Assembly (NCBI GenBank): GCA_024734495.1
Contig: JALMQS010000070.1
Location: forward strand, 16,864,306-16,928,305
Source of the DNA: Forficula auricularia
Lineage: Eukaryota > Arthropoda > Insecta > Dermaptera > Forficulidae
Reading direction: 5' to 3'
Length of the DNA: 64,000 nucleotides
In this document: positions 37,701 to 47,300 of the stretch, one piece after another
Position numbering within the stretch: position 1 is the first letter of the stretch
Layout of the letters: each line of letters starts with the position of its first letter
Position numbers and translations under genes: made by a program
Notes under the pieces: model-generated
Database searches by the model: none
What the model was told of the DNA's origin: nothing
What the model saw: the letters and a program-made list of their open reading frames with translations, nothing else

Positions 37701-40700
37701 TTTCAGGTATACATCATACAATTAAACAAATATATGTAATTTGTTTATAAATAATACATTCAATTTTGAAATACAAAAGATAAAGATAATTTAATACATT
37801 CTAAAATATAACAATTTATAATAAACATATAAATGTATAACACACCATACATGACAATAAACAAATGAACACATGTACATATAAACAATAATAATAATAA
37901 TAACAAAAGTACAAATTAACCCTACATAAAAAACAAAAATCACAATCTTGATATTATGAGAAAACGAATAACAATAATTTTTAAGAAAAAAATAAAATCG
38001 ACTTCAAAAAATTAAATGCAACAAATAAAATCCACTAAAAGGTATAAAATAATTATTATCTTATTTAGTTACAACTAAACGACGAAATATTAACATGAAA
38101 TTACTTTTTGAAGTCGGTGCCAAACATATACCTTTTATGAATCGCACTCGACGGATCTTACTTAGTATCTTTGGAGGGTATGCTCGCTTATAGGTATAGT
38201 TTGTTTGGTACCGACATCAAAAAGTAATTTAATGTTAATATTTCGTCGTTTAGTTGTAACTAAATAAGATAATAATTATTTTATACCTTTTAGTGGATTT
38301 TATTTGTTGTATTTAATTTTTTGAAGTCGGCTTTATTTTTTTCTTAAAAATTATTTTTATTTTTCTCTTTTTAGTGATGTTCTGATGTTATTAATAGTGA
38401 TCATATCATCAGAACTGGACCAAATTAATATGGCACCATCCCTAAGATACCTCCTTTCCAATAAAAAAAGAATCATCGAAATCGGTTGATAAACAAAGAA
38501 GTTAGGCCAGAACAAATTAACAAAAAGGTCTAATAGCAATAAAAAAAAAATGGGACCAATCGGAAGCTAGAATGAATCCAATGCAAATTTTTTTTTCAAA
38601 ATCGGTTCACAATTGGCGGAGATATGAGGTAACATACACACAAAAAAAAAAAAATTCAGTCGAATAGAGAACCTCCTCCTTTTTTGAAGTCGGTTAATAA
38701 AAGTAACATATATAACATATATATAAAACATGCCACACGTATAATTATTGCTCTGATACTAGCAATAGCCTCACTTCTCTTTTAAATGCCGATAAAGTTT
38801 TACATTTTTTGATGTATTCGGGTACGTTATTATATGTATAATCTTAACCAACCTTATAGAATACGGTGTTTATCGTGCTTGCCTTGTTTACTGTATTCAA
38901 GTAGAAGTCTCCCTGTTGTCTTGTTCCATGGGAATGTTTTGGTTTCATTTCATTTAATTTATTTAAGTATACATCATACAATCAAATAATGATAGAATTC
39001 TTATAAATCAATACAAAAAATTATAAAATACAAGAATAACACATTACAACATTAATTAATTAACTGGTGTGTTCACCACACGACTTTCACATTTTCATTT
39101 ATTTTAAGTCTTTGGGACACTACTAAGTTACACCCCCTTCCTTTATTTCGTTTTTTTTTATTTTCTCAAAAACGACTGTAACGATTTTTTAAAAAATTAC
39201 TGTATTCATCAAGAGTCATGAGTTAATAAAGTTGTGTCAAATTTTGAATCCCATTGAATTAAAGGAAGAATTAGACTTAAAAGACCCTAAACATCAAAAA
39301 TAATATATTCAGAGACGACGGTAAGTTAATTAACAAATGAGACATGGTCTGAGTACGATCGTTTTCCAGCCGTTTATATATATAAAATATTAATAAAAGG
39401 GGACCCCGCGATGAAATCCAACCCCGACCCAAATAACCTCTAGTCATAAAGTTATGTGAATCACCTTGATTACTAATTAATTTCAATGATGAAACGTAAT
39501 TTCAGGTGGGATGGCTAAATATAAAAAAATATATATTTGTTAGTGCCTTATACAATATTACTTTACTATTTACTGTCTATAAAGTTAATTAATATGGACC
39601 TCTTGAAAATATTTCTTGATACACAACAGCTAATAACTATTTTATATTTAATCAGTTTCAATTTTTCAGGTCTATCATTAAAATGGAAAAGCTATTCAAT
39701 GTCTATTCACTATTGCAAATCGGAAATATTTTTATATTTATTTGTCTAATTTTATTAGAAAGTATAATTTTCATTGTAATTATTTATTTTTATTTCTTTA
39801 TTTAACTATTCAAAATAAGAATAATTTTAATAAAGATTGTTCTTTTTCTAGGGATCTGAAACTTTTACAATTATAACATTTCTCATCGTCTGTTTTTCTA
39901 TATTTATATTTGAATTATTTGTTTTTTGTTGGTTTATGGAGGACCTTTCTATTCAGGTATGAAATATTTCGTATAAATTATGTTAAAAAAATTGTTTATG
40001 TAATTTTTGTGTTAAGCGACTGATTCGATTTAAAAAATTTCGCTTGATATCAAAACAAAAATCGTATTACGCCTCTATAAATCTCAAAAATTCAGACCAC
40101 AGAGGGGACCCTTTGTATACATTCCAGGTTTTTTCGTGGGAGTCCAAGTTAAATTTTTTCGTTTTATATAAAAACAAATACTGTATTTCGTCTCACTGAA
40201 ATGTTAGAATCGAATAAAAAAATCTTGTGAATTAATTATTGATTTTCCTATGAAAATCAAAATTAAAAAGGTACTAGAAAATCAACTAATTATAATAGCG
40301 TTTTATGTACCTACTTTACGTAGTGACTTATTATAAAATAAAAAAAACTTTAACGTTGGTTAAGCTTGTTTATATTGGGTGGGAGAGGGTCCCATCCGAT
40401 TAATTTTCCACGGGCCTCAAACGGTGTAGTTACGCCACTGCCTGGCACCGCCGCCATTGAAGAGCTGACACAAAAGAGTTCGCCTAAGACAGTGATGGCG
40501 AACCTTATGAGTTTGGTGAGTCAAAATTCTGAAAAAACCTGACTTAACTCTGGTGTCGTGTCACATCTAGAAATATTCATAATTTGGTGATAGTAGGAGC
40601 CCTAGTAAAAAACAAACATATTTTTGATATATTTATTTATTCAAAAACAAAACCTAATTAATATTCTTTACATTAGTGACTTGAGCGCAACTTCTGTTGA

Positions 40701-43700
40701 CTCTTCTTGAGCGAAGAGTGGCCTCGTAAGTAAGGAATATAAAAATAATAATGGGAAAAATACTCGTGATAAGATCTACTGATGCATTTCAAATGCCTCT
40801 ATCTGTGTGAATGTGTGCGTTTATTACATTTTTTTAGAAAGACTATTTTATTACTAAGTCTTTCAATTGCAAACCGATGGTAGAGGACATATGCTTTGTT
40901 CTGCTGGTTTAGGTAATAAGTTGTAGCAATGTAGGAAGAAGCTTAAAGATGTTTGTCGATAGGGTTTCTTTTTTTCAGCAGACACAGCAGGGATCTTTCT
41001 TTGTATTTCTAAAAATCAGATTGATTATGATGTAACTTATCGGTTTCCCATTTTAACTAATAGAAATAGATAATTAACCAATTCACAACTCTTCTCTTAT
41101 TAAATCGTTGTGAAATTAGGTTGTGAGACTTAGGTGGAAAGTGAGAATTCATTTTGACTTTTTTAGATAAGAAAAGTAAATAATCTTTCAAATTTTATTA
41201 AAGAAAGTATTTCAAATGCTAAAAAAGCGAAAAAGTTCATACGAAAATTAGACTATTTGTCTAATCGGCCTGCCACTAAAAAGAATGGGATCTTACTTCT
41301 ACAGGAAAAAGATGGTTAAGGATAAATAGCTGATGAATCTCGAATAAATGGGAAGAATAATGCAAGTAAATATGAGGACGCCAACCAAGTAGTAATATAG
41401 AAATATTTAAAATAACTTTTTTACATAATTGTACATTAATTTTTTTAAACTCCTAGAAACAATCTAGTTTTGTGTATCTTATTTATTGTCCTACCTATCT
41501 GTGTATCATTCATTTATACTTAAAATGGTCTATAGGGCAGTGAATCGATTCTTAAATTATTTGAATTGGAGAAAAAAAAATTATTGTGTTCTTAAAGGAG
41601 CTTAAAGAGTGTCTCAAAAGGCATTGTGGTCAGGGTCACCAAGCTGGGGAGCAAGGGGAAAATGTCCTGTGGCCCGGGATCTTGAGGGGCTCGTGCGGAA
41701 ACAATTTTTTTTTACAATTTGTTGAAAATCACTTCTTCACCTCAGACCTTGTTTCAATAAATCAATTTTGAATAGTTTATTATATTTAAATTTATTACTA
41801 GAGGGTTTCTATCCCCTAACTGCCTCTGATGGCTCAATCCCCTCCAAACTATCTTCAAAATTTGCAGAGAGTGTAACTATTCTTGGAGAAAGTTTCATAA
41901 ACTTTTTCCTCCAATTTTAATGTTAGCTTTTATCAATGCGAGATAAGGGAAATGTCATGTGCCACTCACTAAACATGACATCATATTTTTTTCAGTCCTC
42001 TGCAATTTTATCATCGGTTTATGAATCCTTCTGGTATGAGGGTTCTAACGAACTTAAGAAATCGATGATTATATTTATGATAAAAGCACAAAAACCTGTA
42101 ATTTTAAGTATGGGTAAATTTGGACCTATCACTATGGAAACCTTTACAACAGTAAGTAAATAGTAAACATAGATTTTTTTGGCTTTTAGGCCTTTCTACC
42201 CAGAAGCCAATTTACGATAGTATTTTTTTTTAATTTGTCTGACTGATGATGAACCAAGCCTTCGAAACTATAGTCTCAAACAAATAAATTATATATATAT
42301 ATATATATGTGTGTGTGTATGTTTATTTGCGTCAAGCAGATGTTTCTCTTTGTGAACAAACAAATCCAGGGGGCGATGGGGGCGCGACCCCCCTCCCCCC
42401 CCCCGCTTGGACAATTCGATCGCGACACACTTCCGAGATCAAAAGTAGATCTTATATACCGGCGACCCCCCAAATCAGAGGTCAGGATCCGCGCCTGGCT
42501 ATTTTGTGCGAGTATTTAAAAACCTTGAAACAATATGAGTTAAATCGCAAGTTTTGCGGGTGTTTGAACTAGTACAACTGATATACTTACCTGTTTTTAT
42601 TTTTAGAAAATGTAATAAACATTTTCTTCTCATTTGTAATCGGTTAATTTTTAAAATTAAAGATATACATATATTAGTAATGAAGCTGTTGAAGCTTTTA
42701 TTTTTGCGATTGATTTGATTTAGAGTTAAAATTTCGTTAAGATCACACACAATTAATTATAATTATTTATTGAACACAAAAAATAATATAATAAAACTAC
42801 GATGTTTGGATCAACTTATTCTGCAATCGTTCTCAAGTATGAACACTAGGGTGGCCTTTATTTTGGGTATTTTCGAACTTTTCCGCTGACAGAGGCTCAT
42901 ATGGTTCGAAATAAATAAAAAAAATATCCCCAAGTTTCAAGTCTTTATCTCAATTTTAACCTGTGCCGCACAGTTTCTCCTCTAAATAACATGGGGTTTT
43001 TGGCATTGAATTACACCTAGATAAAATACTGCTATATATCTTAGTGTTAGTAAGTTATAGATTCCAAAATTATAATAGCTAAAAATCTGTAAAAATTTTG
43101 AGGGATAGCTACTATTATAAGGATAAATCTACAGAGTACAAATTGATCCTTCAATGCCAAAAATCCCATGTTATTTAGATGGAAAACTTGCATCGCTGTG
43201 TGGTTAAAAATGAGATAGACTTGAAACTTAGAAGATATATTATTTTTATTTATTTCGAACCATATGAGCCTTTGTCAAAAATTCGAAAATACCCAAAATA
43301 AGGACTACCATAATGAGCACCCACTCCGATTTTATTAAAGTTAACTTAAAATTGGAGTGTGTGCTCATACTTAAAAATGATTCTAAAATAAGTCGATCGA
43401 AAAGTTGTAGTTTTATTGTATTATTTATTCGTTTTCAATAAATAAATATAATTAATTATGTGTTATTTTATAACAAAATACAACTCTAAATTAAAGATAT
43501 ATATATTTTGAGACTAATGAGTTGTTCAATTTATGAGCATATTTGTCTGTCCCTGTTATGCATATAATCTCTTAGGTTAATTATTATAAAAAGTTACTTT
43601 TTAATCCTTATTTCATATATTAGATAAGTTGATGTATTCAAATTTATAGACAGCGATAATATACTCGTATTATTATCATCCTTTTTTAAATTTTTTTCTT

Positions 43701-43939
43701 TAAGTGCTTAAAAACACTGCGCGTTTATTTTTCCATCTTTGGTGTCCAGAAACCGCTGTATAAACTCGCTTTAAAATGTTATTTAGTGTTACTCAACATA
43801 AATTGGCTAAGGATTAATACTAATTTTGTTCTTCAATAGATTTGATGTACAATATACATATGTAGTTTAATTAATATCTATGTGTTTTTAGGTGGTGAGA
43901 GGGTCGTATTCCTTCTTTGCAGTTTTCAGCAGCTTGTAA
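25729..43939 (+). CDS. Insect odorant receptor (7TM)
   Basis: A ligand-binding subunit of the insect odorant-gated cation channel, which pairs with Orco in olfactory neuron membranes. Exons: 25729-26407, 32013-32179, 39585-39628, 39670-39775, 39852-39956, 41996-42151 and 43892-43939 (stop); 434 codons, all phases consistent. Exon 1 holds TM1 to TM4 (for example FVFLLMILLVISELLL near residue 48 and FKLLNCVGTTGSAGTC near 204). Exon 2 is the intracellular loop 2. Exons 3-5 give TM5 and TM6, exon 6 carries the family signature SSVYESFWYEGSNELKKS, then MIKAQKPVILSMGKFGPITMETF, and exon 7 ends TM7 with SYSFFAVF. Length and intron pattern (small 3' exons) fit the family. Introns 1, 2 and 5 are swollen by transposons. 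Exon 3 to 4 is joined by a 41-nt GC-AG intron, which is odd. A second ATG 12 bases downstream is an alternative start. No stop or frameshift is seen, so I take it as functional, but expression is unknown. Confidence 0.88.
26795..26985. mobile_element. Penelope-type terminus remnant
   Basis: Inverted arms of the same kind as 17471-17810: GCCGAGGGTAGCAGAA, TTGAAGGAGGCAATAAAAGA, TGTCTTCTGCTG on the left, and CCAGCAGAAGATACA with TTATTGTCTCCTTCAA on the right. The hammerhead core has been lost. Confidence 0.7.
26985..27440 (-). repeat. Dispersed repeat, copy 2
   Basis: Reverse complement of the repeat at 5775-6420 without the GGATGTAT minisatellite. Shared markers: AGCGCTTCATTTTGTTAA, CATGTAATTTTTGGCAAAAC and CCATGGGTTCTATGGTCTTT. 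Confidence 0.75.
28394..29123. mobile_element. Non-autonomous hAT, middle of the nest
   Basis: Termini CAGGGGCGGACTT and AAATCCGCCCCTG, flanked by a perfect 8-bp target duplication AGAATAGG (28386-28393 and 29124-29131), the size expected for hAT. It contains no transposase of its own and is itself interrupted by a third element. Confidence 0.9.
28417..28996. mobile_element. Non-autonomous hAT, innermost of the nest
   Basis: 580 bp bounded by CAGGGGTCGGCAACCTGCGG and GGTTGCCGACCCCTG, with a perfect 8-bp target duplication GCCTAGGC (28409-28416 and 28997-29004). CAGGGGTCGGCAACC ends are typical of a widespread hAT MITE type in animals. Interior AT-rich, no ORF. Confidence 0.93.
29191..30790. 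other. OR intron 1, nothing recognised
   Basis: Intronic sequence with moderately GC-rich patches (29450-29945, 30350-30530) that may be old transposon sequence. No frame resembles a known protein. Confidence 0.4.
30795..31715. repeat. GAAGTCGGT repeat split by LINE B tails
   Basis: Left part 30795-30950 (GACTTCAAAAAGTGCTTTCA to TCAAGTCGGTTTTATT) and right part 31615-31715 (ATCATATCATCAGAACTTAG to CCTCCTTTTTTCAAGTCGGT) match the family at 37985-38695. Two LINE B 3' UTR copies lie between. Confidence 0.7.
31005..31480 (-). mobile_element. Two LINE family B solo 3' UTRs in tandem
   Basis: Two consecutive copies (about 31015-31190 and 31235-31400) of the roughly 190-bp 3' UTR seen at 22575 and 22820: GACAGTCGATGGTGGAGAAG and TTATTAAAAACAAGGACTAA on the minus strand. 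Both copies are in the same orientation and have an AAATGATAATAAA-like junction. Neither has coding sequence. Confidence 0.75.
31739..31893. mobile_element. Hairpin element
   Basis: Arms CTAGGTAGGTTTAACAAAAT and its inverse (31739-31783 and 31847-31893) with about 44 bp paired. The loop, on the minus strand, reads CCTGAAAATGGGCTCC then TACCCCGAAATATATATAGA: a hammerhead-like layout (CTGA, stem GGG/CCC, GAAA) with a broken core. Confidence 0.7.
32195..32265 (+). repeat. Single arm of GATCGAAACGTCGTA element
   Basis: CTGCGATCGAAACGTCGTAG and TTCAATAAATAATTAT match one arm of the palindromic element at 61519-61866. It starts just after the exon 2 donor of the odorant receptor. Confidence 0.65.
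32543..33398 (-). mobile_element. Penelope-like element fragment, copy 1
   Basis: Minus-strand frame (33471 to 33142, continued after a frameshift) encodes a GIY-YIG nuclease segment: CNVVYKISCIDCNKIYIGTT followed by GRPMEKRLYEHKRSV. The xxYKIxCxxCxxxYIGxTxRxLxxRxxEH pattern is the C-terminal endonuclease of Penelope-like retroelements. The reverse transcriptase is absent (5'-truncated). The 3' part runs through a short TG-rich tract and the phrase CTGAGGAAGAGATGCTGAGA to 32543. A mirror copy follows on the other strand. Confidence 0.85.
33399..34142 (+). mobile_element. Penelope-like element fragment, copy 2
   Basis: Mirror image of 32543-33398 on the plus strand, beginning at the GGCACTACAGGTAGACC block inside the GIY-YIG domain and reading TTGRPMEKRLYEHKRS, LAQHARIEGHNFDFENFNII, then KRFFKESCFIQQSLKTR and a stop at 33614. 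The two copies meet head to head. This arrangement of partial Penelope-like copies is common for the group. Confidence 0.85.
34280..34540 (-). mobile_element. LINE family A2 3' end
   Basis: Minus strand: GTTGCACC-type UTR and coding for FIPMTPRDWNSLPATVF with HRHLRP-like remnants. Very short. Directly abuts another, longer truncated copy of the same subfamily. Confidence 0.75.
34541..35035 (-). mobile_element. LINE family A2 3' end, second copy
   Basis: Same subfamily as the 48.76-kb copy; on the minus strand it runs from LDTIQKRAIKLIGDPALT through RFSKAQHTFAVKLDKNR, FIPMTSRDWNSLPATIF and ATYNLQLFKTRIHSYLRP, to the UTR phrase GGTGCAACTCCTTCTC. A frameshift separates the two parts. Confidence 0.8.
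35036..36075. other. OR intron 2, nothing recognised
   Basis: AT-rich intronic sequence. A minus-strand ORF at 35794-35531 has no family resemblance and is not supported by context. Confidence 0.5.
36079..36600 (+). mobile_element. Helitron, 5' part
   Basis: Starts A|TCTATATATATAAAATTAAG exactly like the complete Helitron at 59621, and follows it through GTCTGTACATTGCTCCAAAT, TCACGCCAAATTTT, TTCCGAAAAGTTGCTCACGA, AACGGCTGAAGGGATTATTA and CTTGCCCTTGGA. The 3' hairpin and CTAG end are missing on this strand; similarity stops near 36590. Confidence 0.75.
36635..37165 (-). mobile_element. Helitron, reverse orientation
   Basis: Minus-strand 3' end at 36635: hairpin GGCCTTCGGCGGCC, then TTGCAGCTAG followed by T, the same hairpin-plus-CTAG end as the 59.6-kb Helitron. 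Extending right it contains AACCGCCCAAAATGGGGGAG and the repeat shared with 20125-20405. The 5' TC end was not located. Confidence 0.65.
37166..37980. repeat. OR intron 2 with AAT microsatellite
   Basis: An (AAT)n tract at 37661-37683 followed by AT-rich sequence; AATs recur at 37888-37902. Short ORFs at 37173-37524 lack any family resemblance. Confidence 0.5.
37985..38700. repeat. GAAGTCGGT palindromic repeat, most complete
   Basis: Arms GACTTCAAAAAATTAAATGC to TTTTTGAAGTCGGTGCCAAA (37999-38123) and inverse (38205-38335) around a 75-bp loop, followed by a non-palindromic tail ending CCTCCTCCTTTTTTGAAGTC at 38690. The tail contains CAATCGGAAGCTAGAATG, also found at 12611. No coding capacity. 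Confidence 0.8.
38701..39584. other. OR intron 2, end
   Basis: AT-rich. Nothing named. The polypyrimidine run TTTACTGTCTATAAAG just before 39585 serves as acceptor for exon 3 of the odorant receptor. Confidence 0.5.
39957..41995. other. OR intron 5 with hAT remnants
   Basis: A hAT-like right terminus GTAGTTACGCCACTG ends at about 40441, and a left-type terminus CAGTGATGGCGAACC begins near 40491. Neither has a partner I could find, so both are broken. The rest is AT-rich. Confidence 0.5.
42240..42360 (+). mobile_element. Penelope-type terminus with decayed hammerhead
   Basis: ACTGATGATGAACCAAGCC followed by TTCGAAACTATAGTCTC (42243-42275) keeps the hammerhead core CUGAUGA, GAAAC and GUC with the same TATA loop as the 17.7-kb motif, but stem II is reduced to GAA/TTC. 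A (TA)n tract and GCGTCAAGCAGATGTTTCTC follow, as in the foldback near 14.03 kb. The stretch up to 42500 contains C runs. Confidence 0.6.
42722..43490. mobile_element. Palindromic element interrupted by a second palindrome
   Basis: Outer arms (42722-42845 and 43315-43490) are the GATCGAAACGT element also seen at 61519-61866: AGTTAAAATTTCGTTAAGAT, TTGTATTATTTATTCG-type ends and CACTCCGATTTTA. Between them a second palindrome has arms GGCCTTTATTTTGGGTATTT and CGAAAATACCCAAAATAAGG (42852 and 43285). Located in the last odorant receptor intron. Confidence 0.75.
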
Positions 43940-44309
43940 AAATATATTATCCATATTATTAAAAAGGAGTTTTGAAGAAAATTGTATTACTCTTAAATAA
44001 ATGCTAAGGTTAGAAAATTATTCTTGAATTCAAAACATGTAGGATAGTAATCATTACGAAATATGCAAACCTAAATGCTGAAGATCTGATCTAGTAAATA
44101 AATCTAAATTTAGGAAAAAAATAATAAATACTTATGTAGTAGATTTAGAAAAAATAAAATGCAACAAATGAAACGCTTATTTACATTAAATATTTATTTT
44201 TTACCAATACAATTAATTTCATTTTGATATTAATGTAATATTTATAAATCAAGAAATAATCTTAGGATCTTTTTAAAAAATAAAACAGGCCATAGTCCCT
44301 GAGTTGAGT

Positions 44310-47300
44310 TTAAAAATCCAAATGGATTTTCGAACCTCCAGATGCACATGAAGTACTACTGTATGGTGATATATCATCTTGTTCTCTCTGTTTAGTGATC
44401 TCAAGTTCAGGTGGTAAATGTAATTTCTCAATAATAATTATATTAAATAGATATAAAATTTAATAGTAGATTAAATATTAATAATTTTTACAATAATATA
44501 CTTGTTTACCTCAATAATAAATCGTTTTCTCAGTGTTCTGTAAGCGAGATCAAAGCTATCCGGTAGATACGTATGTAAGGTATTGATAGGTGCTTGTTTA
44601 ATCATATGAAATAATCCATGATAATCTTTAAAAAGTGGATTAGTTTCTTTGGAAGAACCAACAAATGATTCTGTCCTAACACAAATATCACAAAAATGTT
44701 GAATTCTTTGTATAATATCTGGATCCTGAAATGTAAATTTAATATTTAAGAAAAAAAATGAAGAGAGGTAAATGATTATTATAATTTATATTTATTGATA
44801 TTATTGTTTATATATATATAAGTTTTAAGGTAGTTGTTTCACCATATGGGTTTTCTTAGGATTTTTTTTGAAATTTAGACAGGTTATTAAATACATCTGC
44901 ATCGATTGGTGGCAAAACGAAATTGATGAACAATATAGTTCCGGAGATATTAAATTCCAAAGATAGAGTTTTTCCAGACTTTGAACTATACGGGATATCG
45001 GAAAGTTTATTTACATATTTAATTATAATTAAGAAACTCTTCTTACCATTATTATAAAAAACTAAACCCACATTAAACAATAACTATTACATTTTTAAGA
45101 AAATTTTAATTCATAGTTATAACACAGTTTCTGAGATAATGAATAAATAATTAAAAATTTATAATGAAAAGGAGGAAAAAAAAATTGTTTTTCTATGCCT
45201 TTGCTAAAAAAGAAGAAGGTTTTGAACACTACTGTGGAGAGAAGAAGGAAACATTTTATTTGTTTCATTCATTGACCCTTTGAAACCCTGAAGAAGGAGG
45301 GAAAATCCTCCGAAACGTCGGTTTGAAAGGAAAGGAGGAAGGATTCCAATAAATTACACCTTATTTGATATGTGTTAATTTTTTCTTTCCTCACTACCTC
45401 TGGGCTGCCTTCCATTACATTCAATTAAAATTTCTACCAGCCCGTCTCTCTCCAGAGAAAATTTAGTTGATAAAAAAAAATTATAATGAAAAATTTACAC
45501 TAAAAACAAGCTGGCAACAACGCATTTATTTAACCTAAAAAGTGGGTTAACTTTAGTTTACTTTTTTTGACGTTTTTTCGCTTCAGCCATTGTCGCAACA
45601 GCTTTCAATCGCTTATTAAGAACTTTTTGTTTTATAAATCGACCTTTATAATGTACTTTATCTGACATTTCTATGATAAAATATATACAAGCTCGCACAG
45701 TATTGCCAGATTTGTCAAACGAGCACGGGATTGGCTAGTAATGGTACATAAACAGCAAATGAATTATGAATCCTTAATATACTCTAGGATTAACTTTTTG
45801 CTAGTATTGTCGATAAACAACTACCTTAAGTGTTCATTCAGTTTTAGTTAATTAATTAATTATTGATTCAACTCTAATTAAAATATTGAGTAAAAAATTG
45901 AATTCAATTGAATTAAAAATACCTGAAATAAATGTGAAGGAACGGTAATAAATACCACAGCTAAACTTGATCTAATTAATGTTCGTAACATATAAAAAAA
46001 TTTAATAAACTTTTTTATTGATATCTCATCATCTTCTAATCCCCAAAGAGGTGAGCCAATTGAATGAATTCCAATTCTTAATAAATTATTCTCATCAGCC
46101 AATTTGGTTCCTTCCTCAATTAAGAAACCACCAGTTTCAAGGCTGCTTCTTATCTGAGCTAGTAAATCATCGTAAGCATCAATACTGGTATTTCCATTCA
46201 AACCTGACAATTTAAAAATTGTTGATTATATGTTTTTATTCGATCATCTACATTTTCAGGTTTACAAAAAAAATTAATAGTGAATTGTTTTTCCAAGACT
46301 TTGGATAAATTCAGAAAGAAAGCAGGTTGCCAGCATCGGCTTGACCAGCGCCAAAAAATAAACATGACCAGAGCTCTACGTTAACAGGCGTAAAGTCGAA
46401 GATGGGACAACCTGATTTCTTTCGAATTGGACCAATTACTTTGATATTATGGTTAAAAAGATTGAATTAATCTCTTCATTACCAGCTGCGTGTTCTCAAT
46501 AAAAGAACCAAAAATTTGTATATCAAAGCGCACAGCGTGCGCAGGCCAAGTTCGAGCATTGGCTTGACCGTACAAGCTGTACGCTATTTACACGAACCAT
46601 TTTGAGCCAATTTAGACCCCCCTGCAATTCGGAACCCAATTGAGAAACAAAGCTAAAATATACACATGTAATTATGTAATCCATCTTGAATAGAGACCCA
46701 AATTTCAATAATATAGCTTAAATGGATTCTGAGATAGGGACCTGAGAAAATAGATAATTTTAGCACTCACTCACTGACAGGTTATCAAAACTTATAGGGT
46801 ACTTCCAATATCATTCCAGCATCACGAAATTTCGCCTGCTAATAGATTTTGTGACACAAACAAAGGAAAAATTCTAAAAATTCAAACTTTCTATCTTTCA
46901 AACCCTTCAAAATGGGGGGGGGGGGGGAAGAGGGTCAAAAATGAAAATTCTAGCCCGTTAGACCAAACTCAACCAAATTATATATATATATATTCTGTGG
47001 GGCCCCCTGAAGGCTAGAAATGGAAAAACTAACCACCCAAATTGGGGGGGGGGGTCAAAAATGAAAATTCTAGCCCATTGGACCAAACTCAACCAAATTT
47101 TGTTTGCATATACTGTAGGCCCCCAGAAGGCTAGAAAAACAAAAACTAACGACCCAAAATGGGGGGGAGGAGGTCTAAAATTCTAGCCCTTTGGACCAAC
47201 GGGCTTCTTCATAGCTTACAAAAAGCAGAGAAATCTAAACCAAAACATTCTGTGAAAAAACTGGCCAAGTTCGAAAAAGTAGTGAAATCTAGTGTGCAGC

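Larger units (their letters stand above)
44825..45829. mobile_element. TTAA-target DNA transposon, longer copy
   Basis: Ends TTAAGGTAGTTGTTT (44825-44839) and AAACAACTACCTTAA (45815-45829): GGTAGTTGTTT inverted termini flanked by the tetranucleotide TTAA, the duplication used by piggyBac- and Kolobok-type elements. Between 45142 and 45475 lies a separate insertion. A shorter sister copy is at 59305-60560. It carries a small ORF (45669-45559, minus). Confidence 0.8.

Noticed and set aside
39537..39749. Plus ORF reading through 39629-39669
   Set aside because: After DTQQ this frame leaves the odorant receptor family and stops; the neighbouring frame SIIKMEKLF matches the family, so an intron is inferred.
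45280..45320. CTGAAGAAGGAGG...CGAAACGTCGG as an active hammerhead
   Set aside because: GAAAC runs straight into GTC, leaving no stem III loop; at best a degenerate relic.
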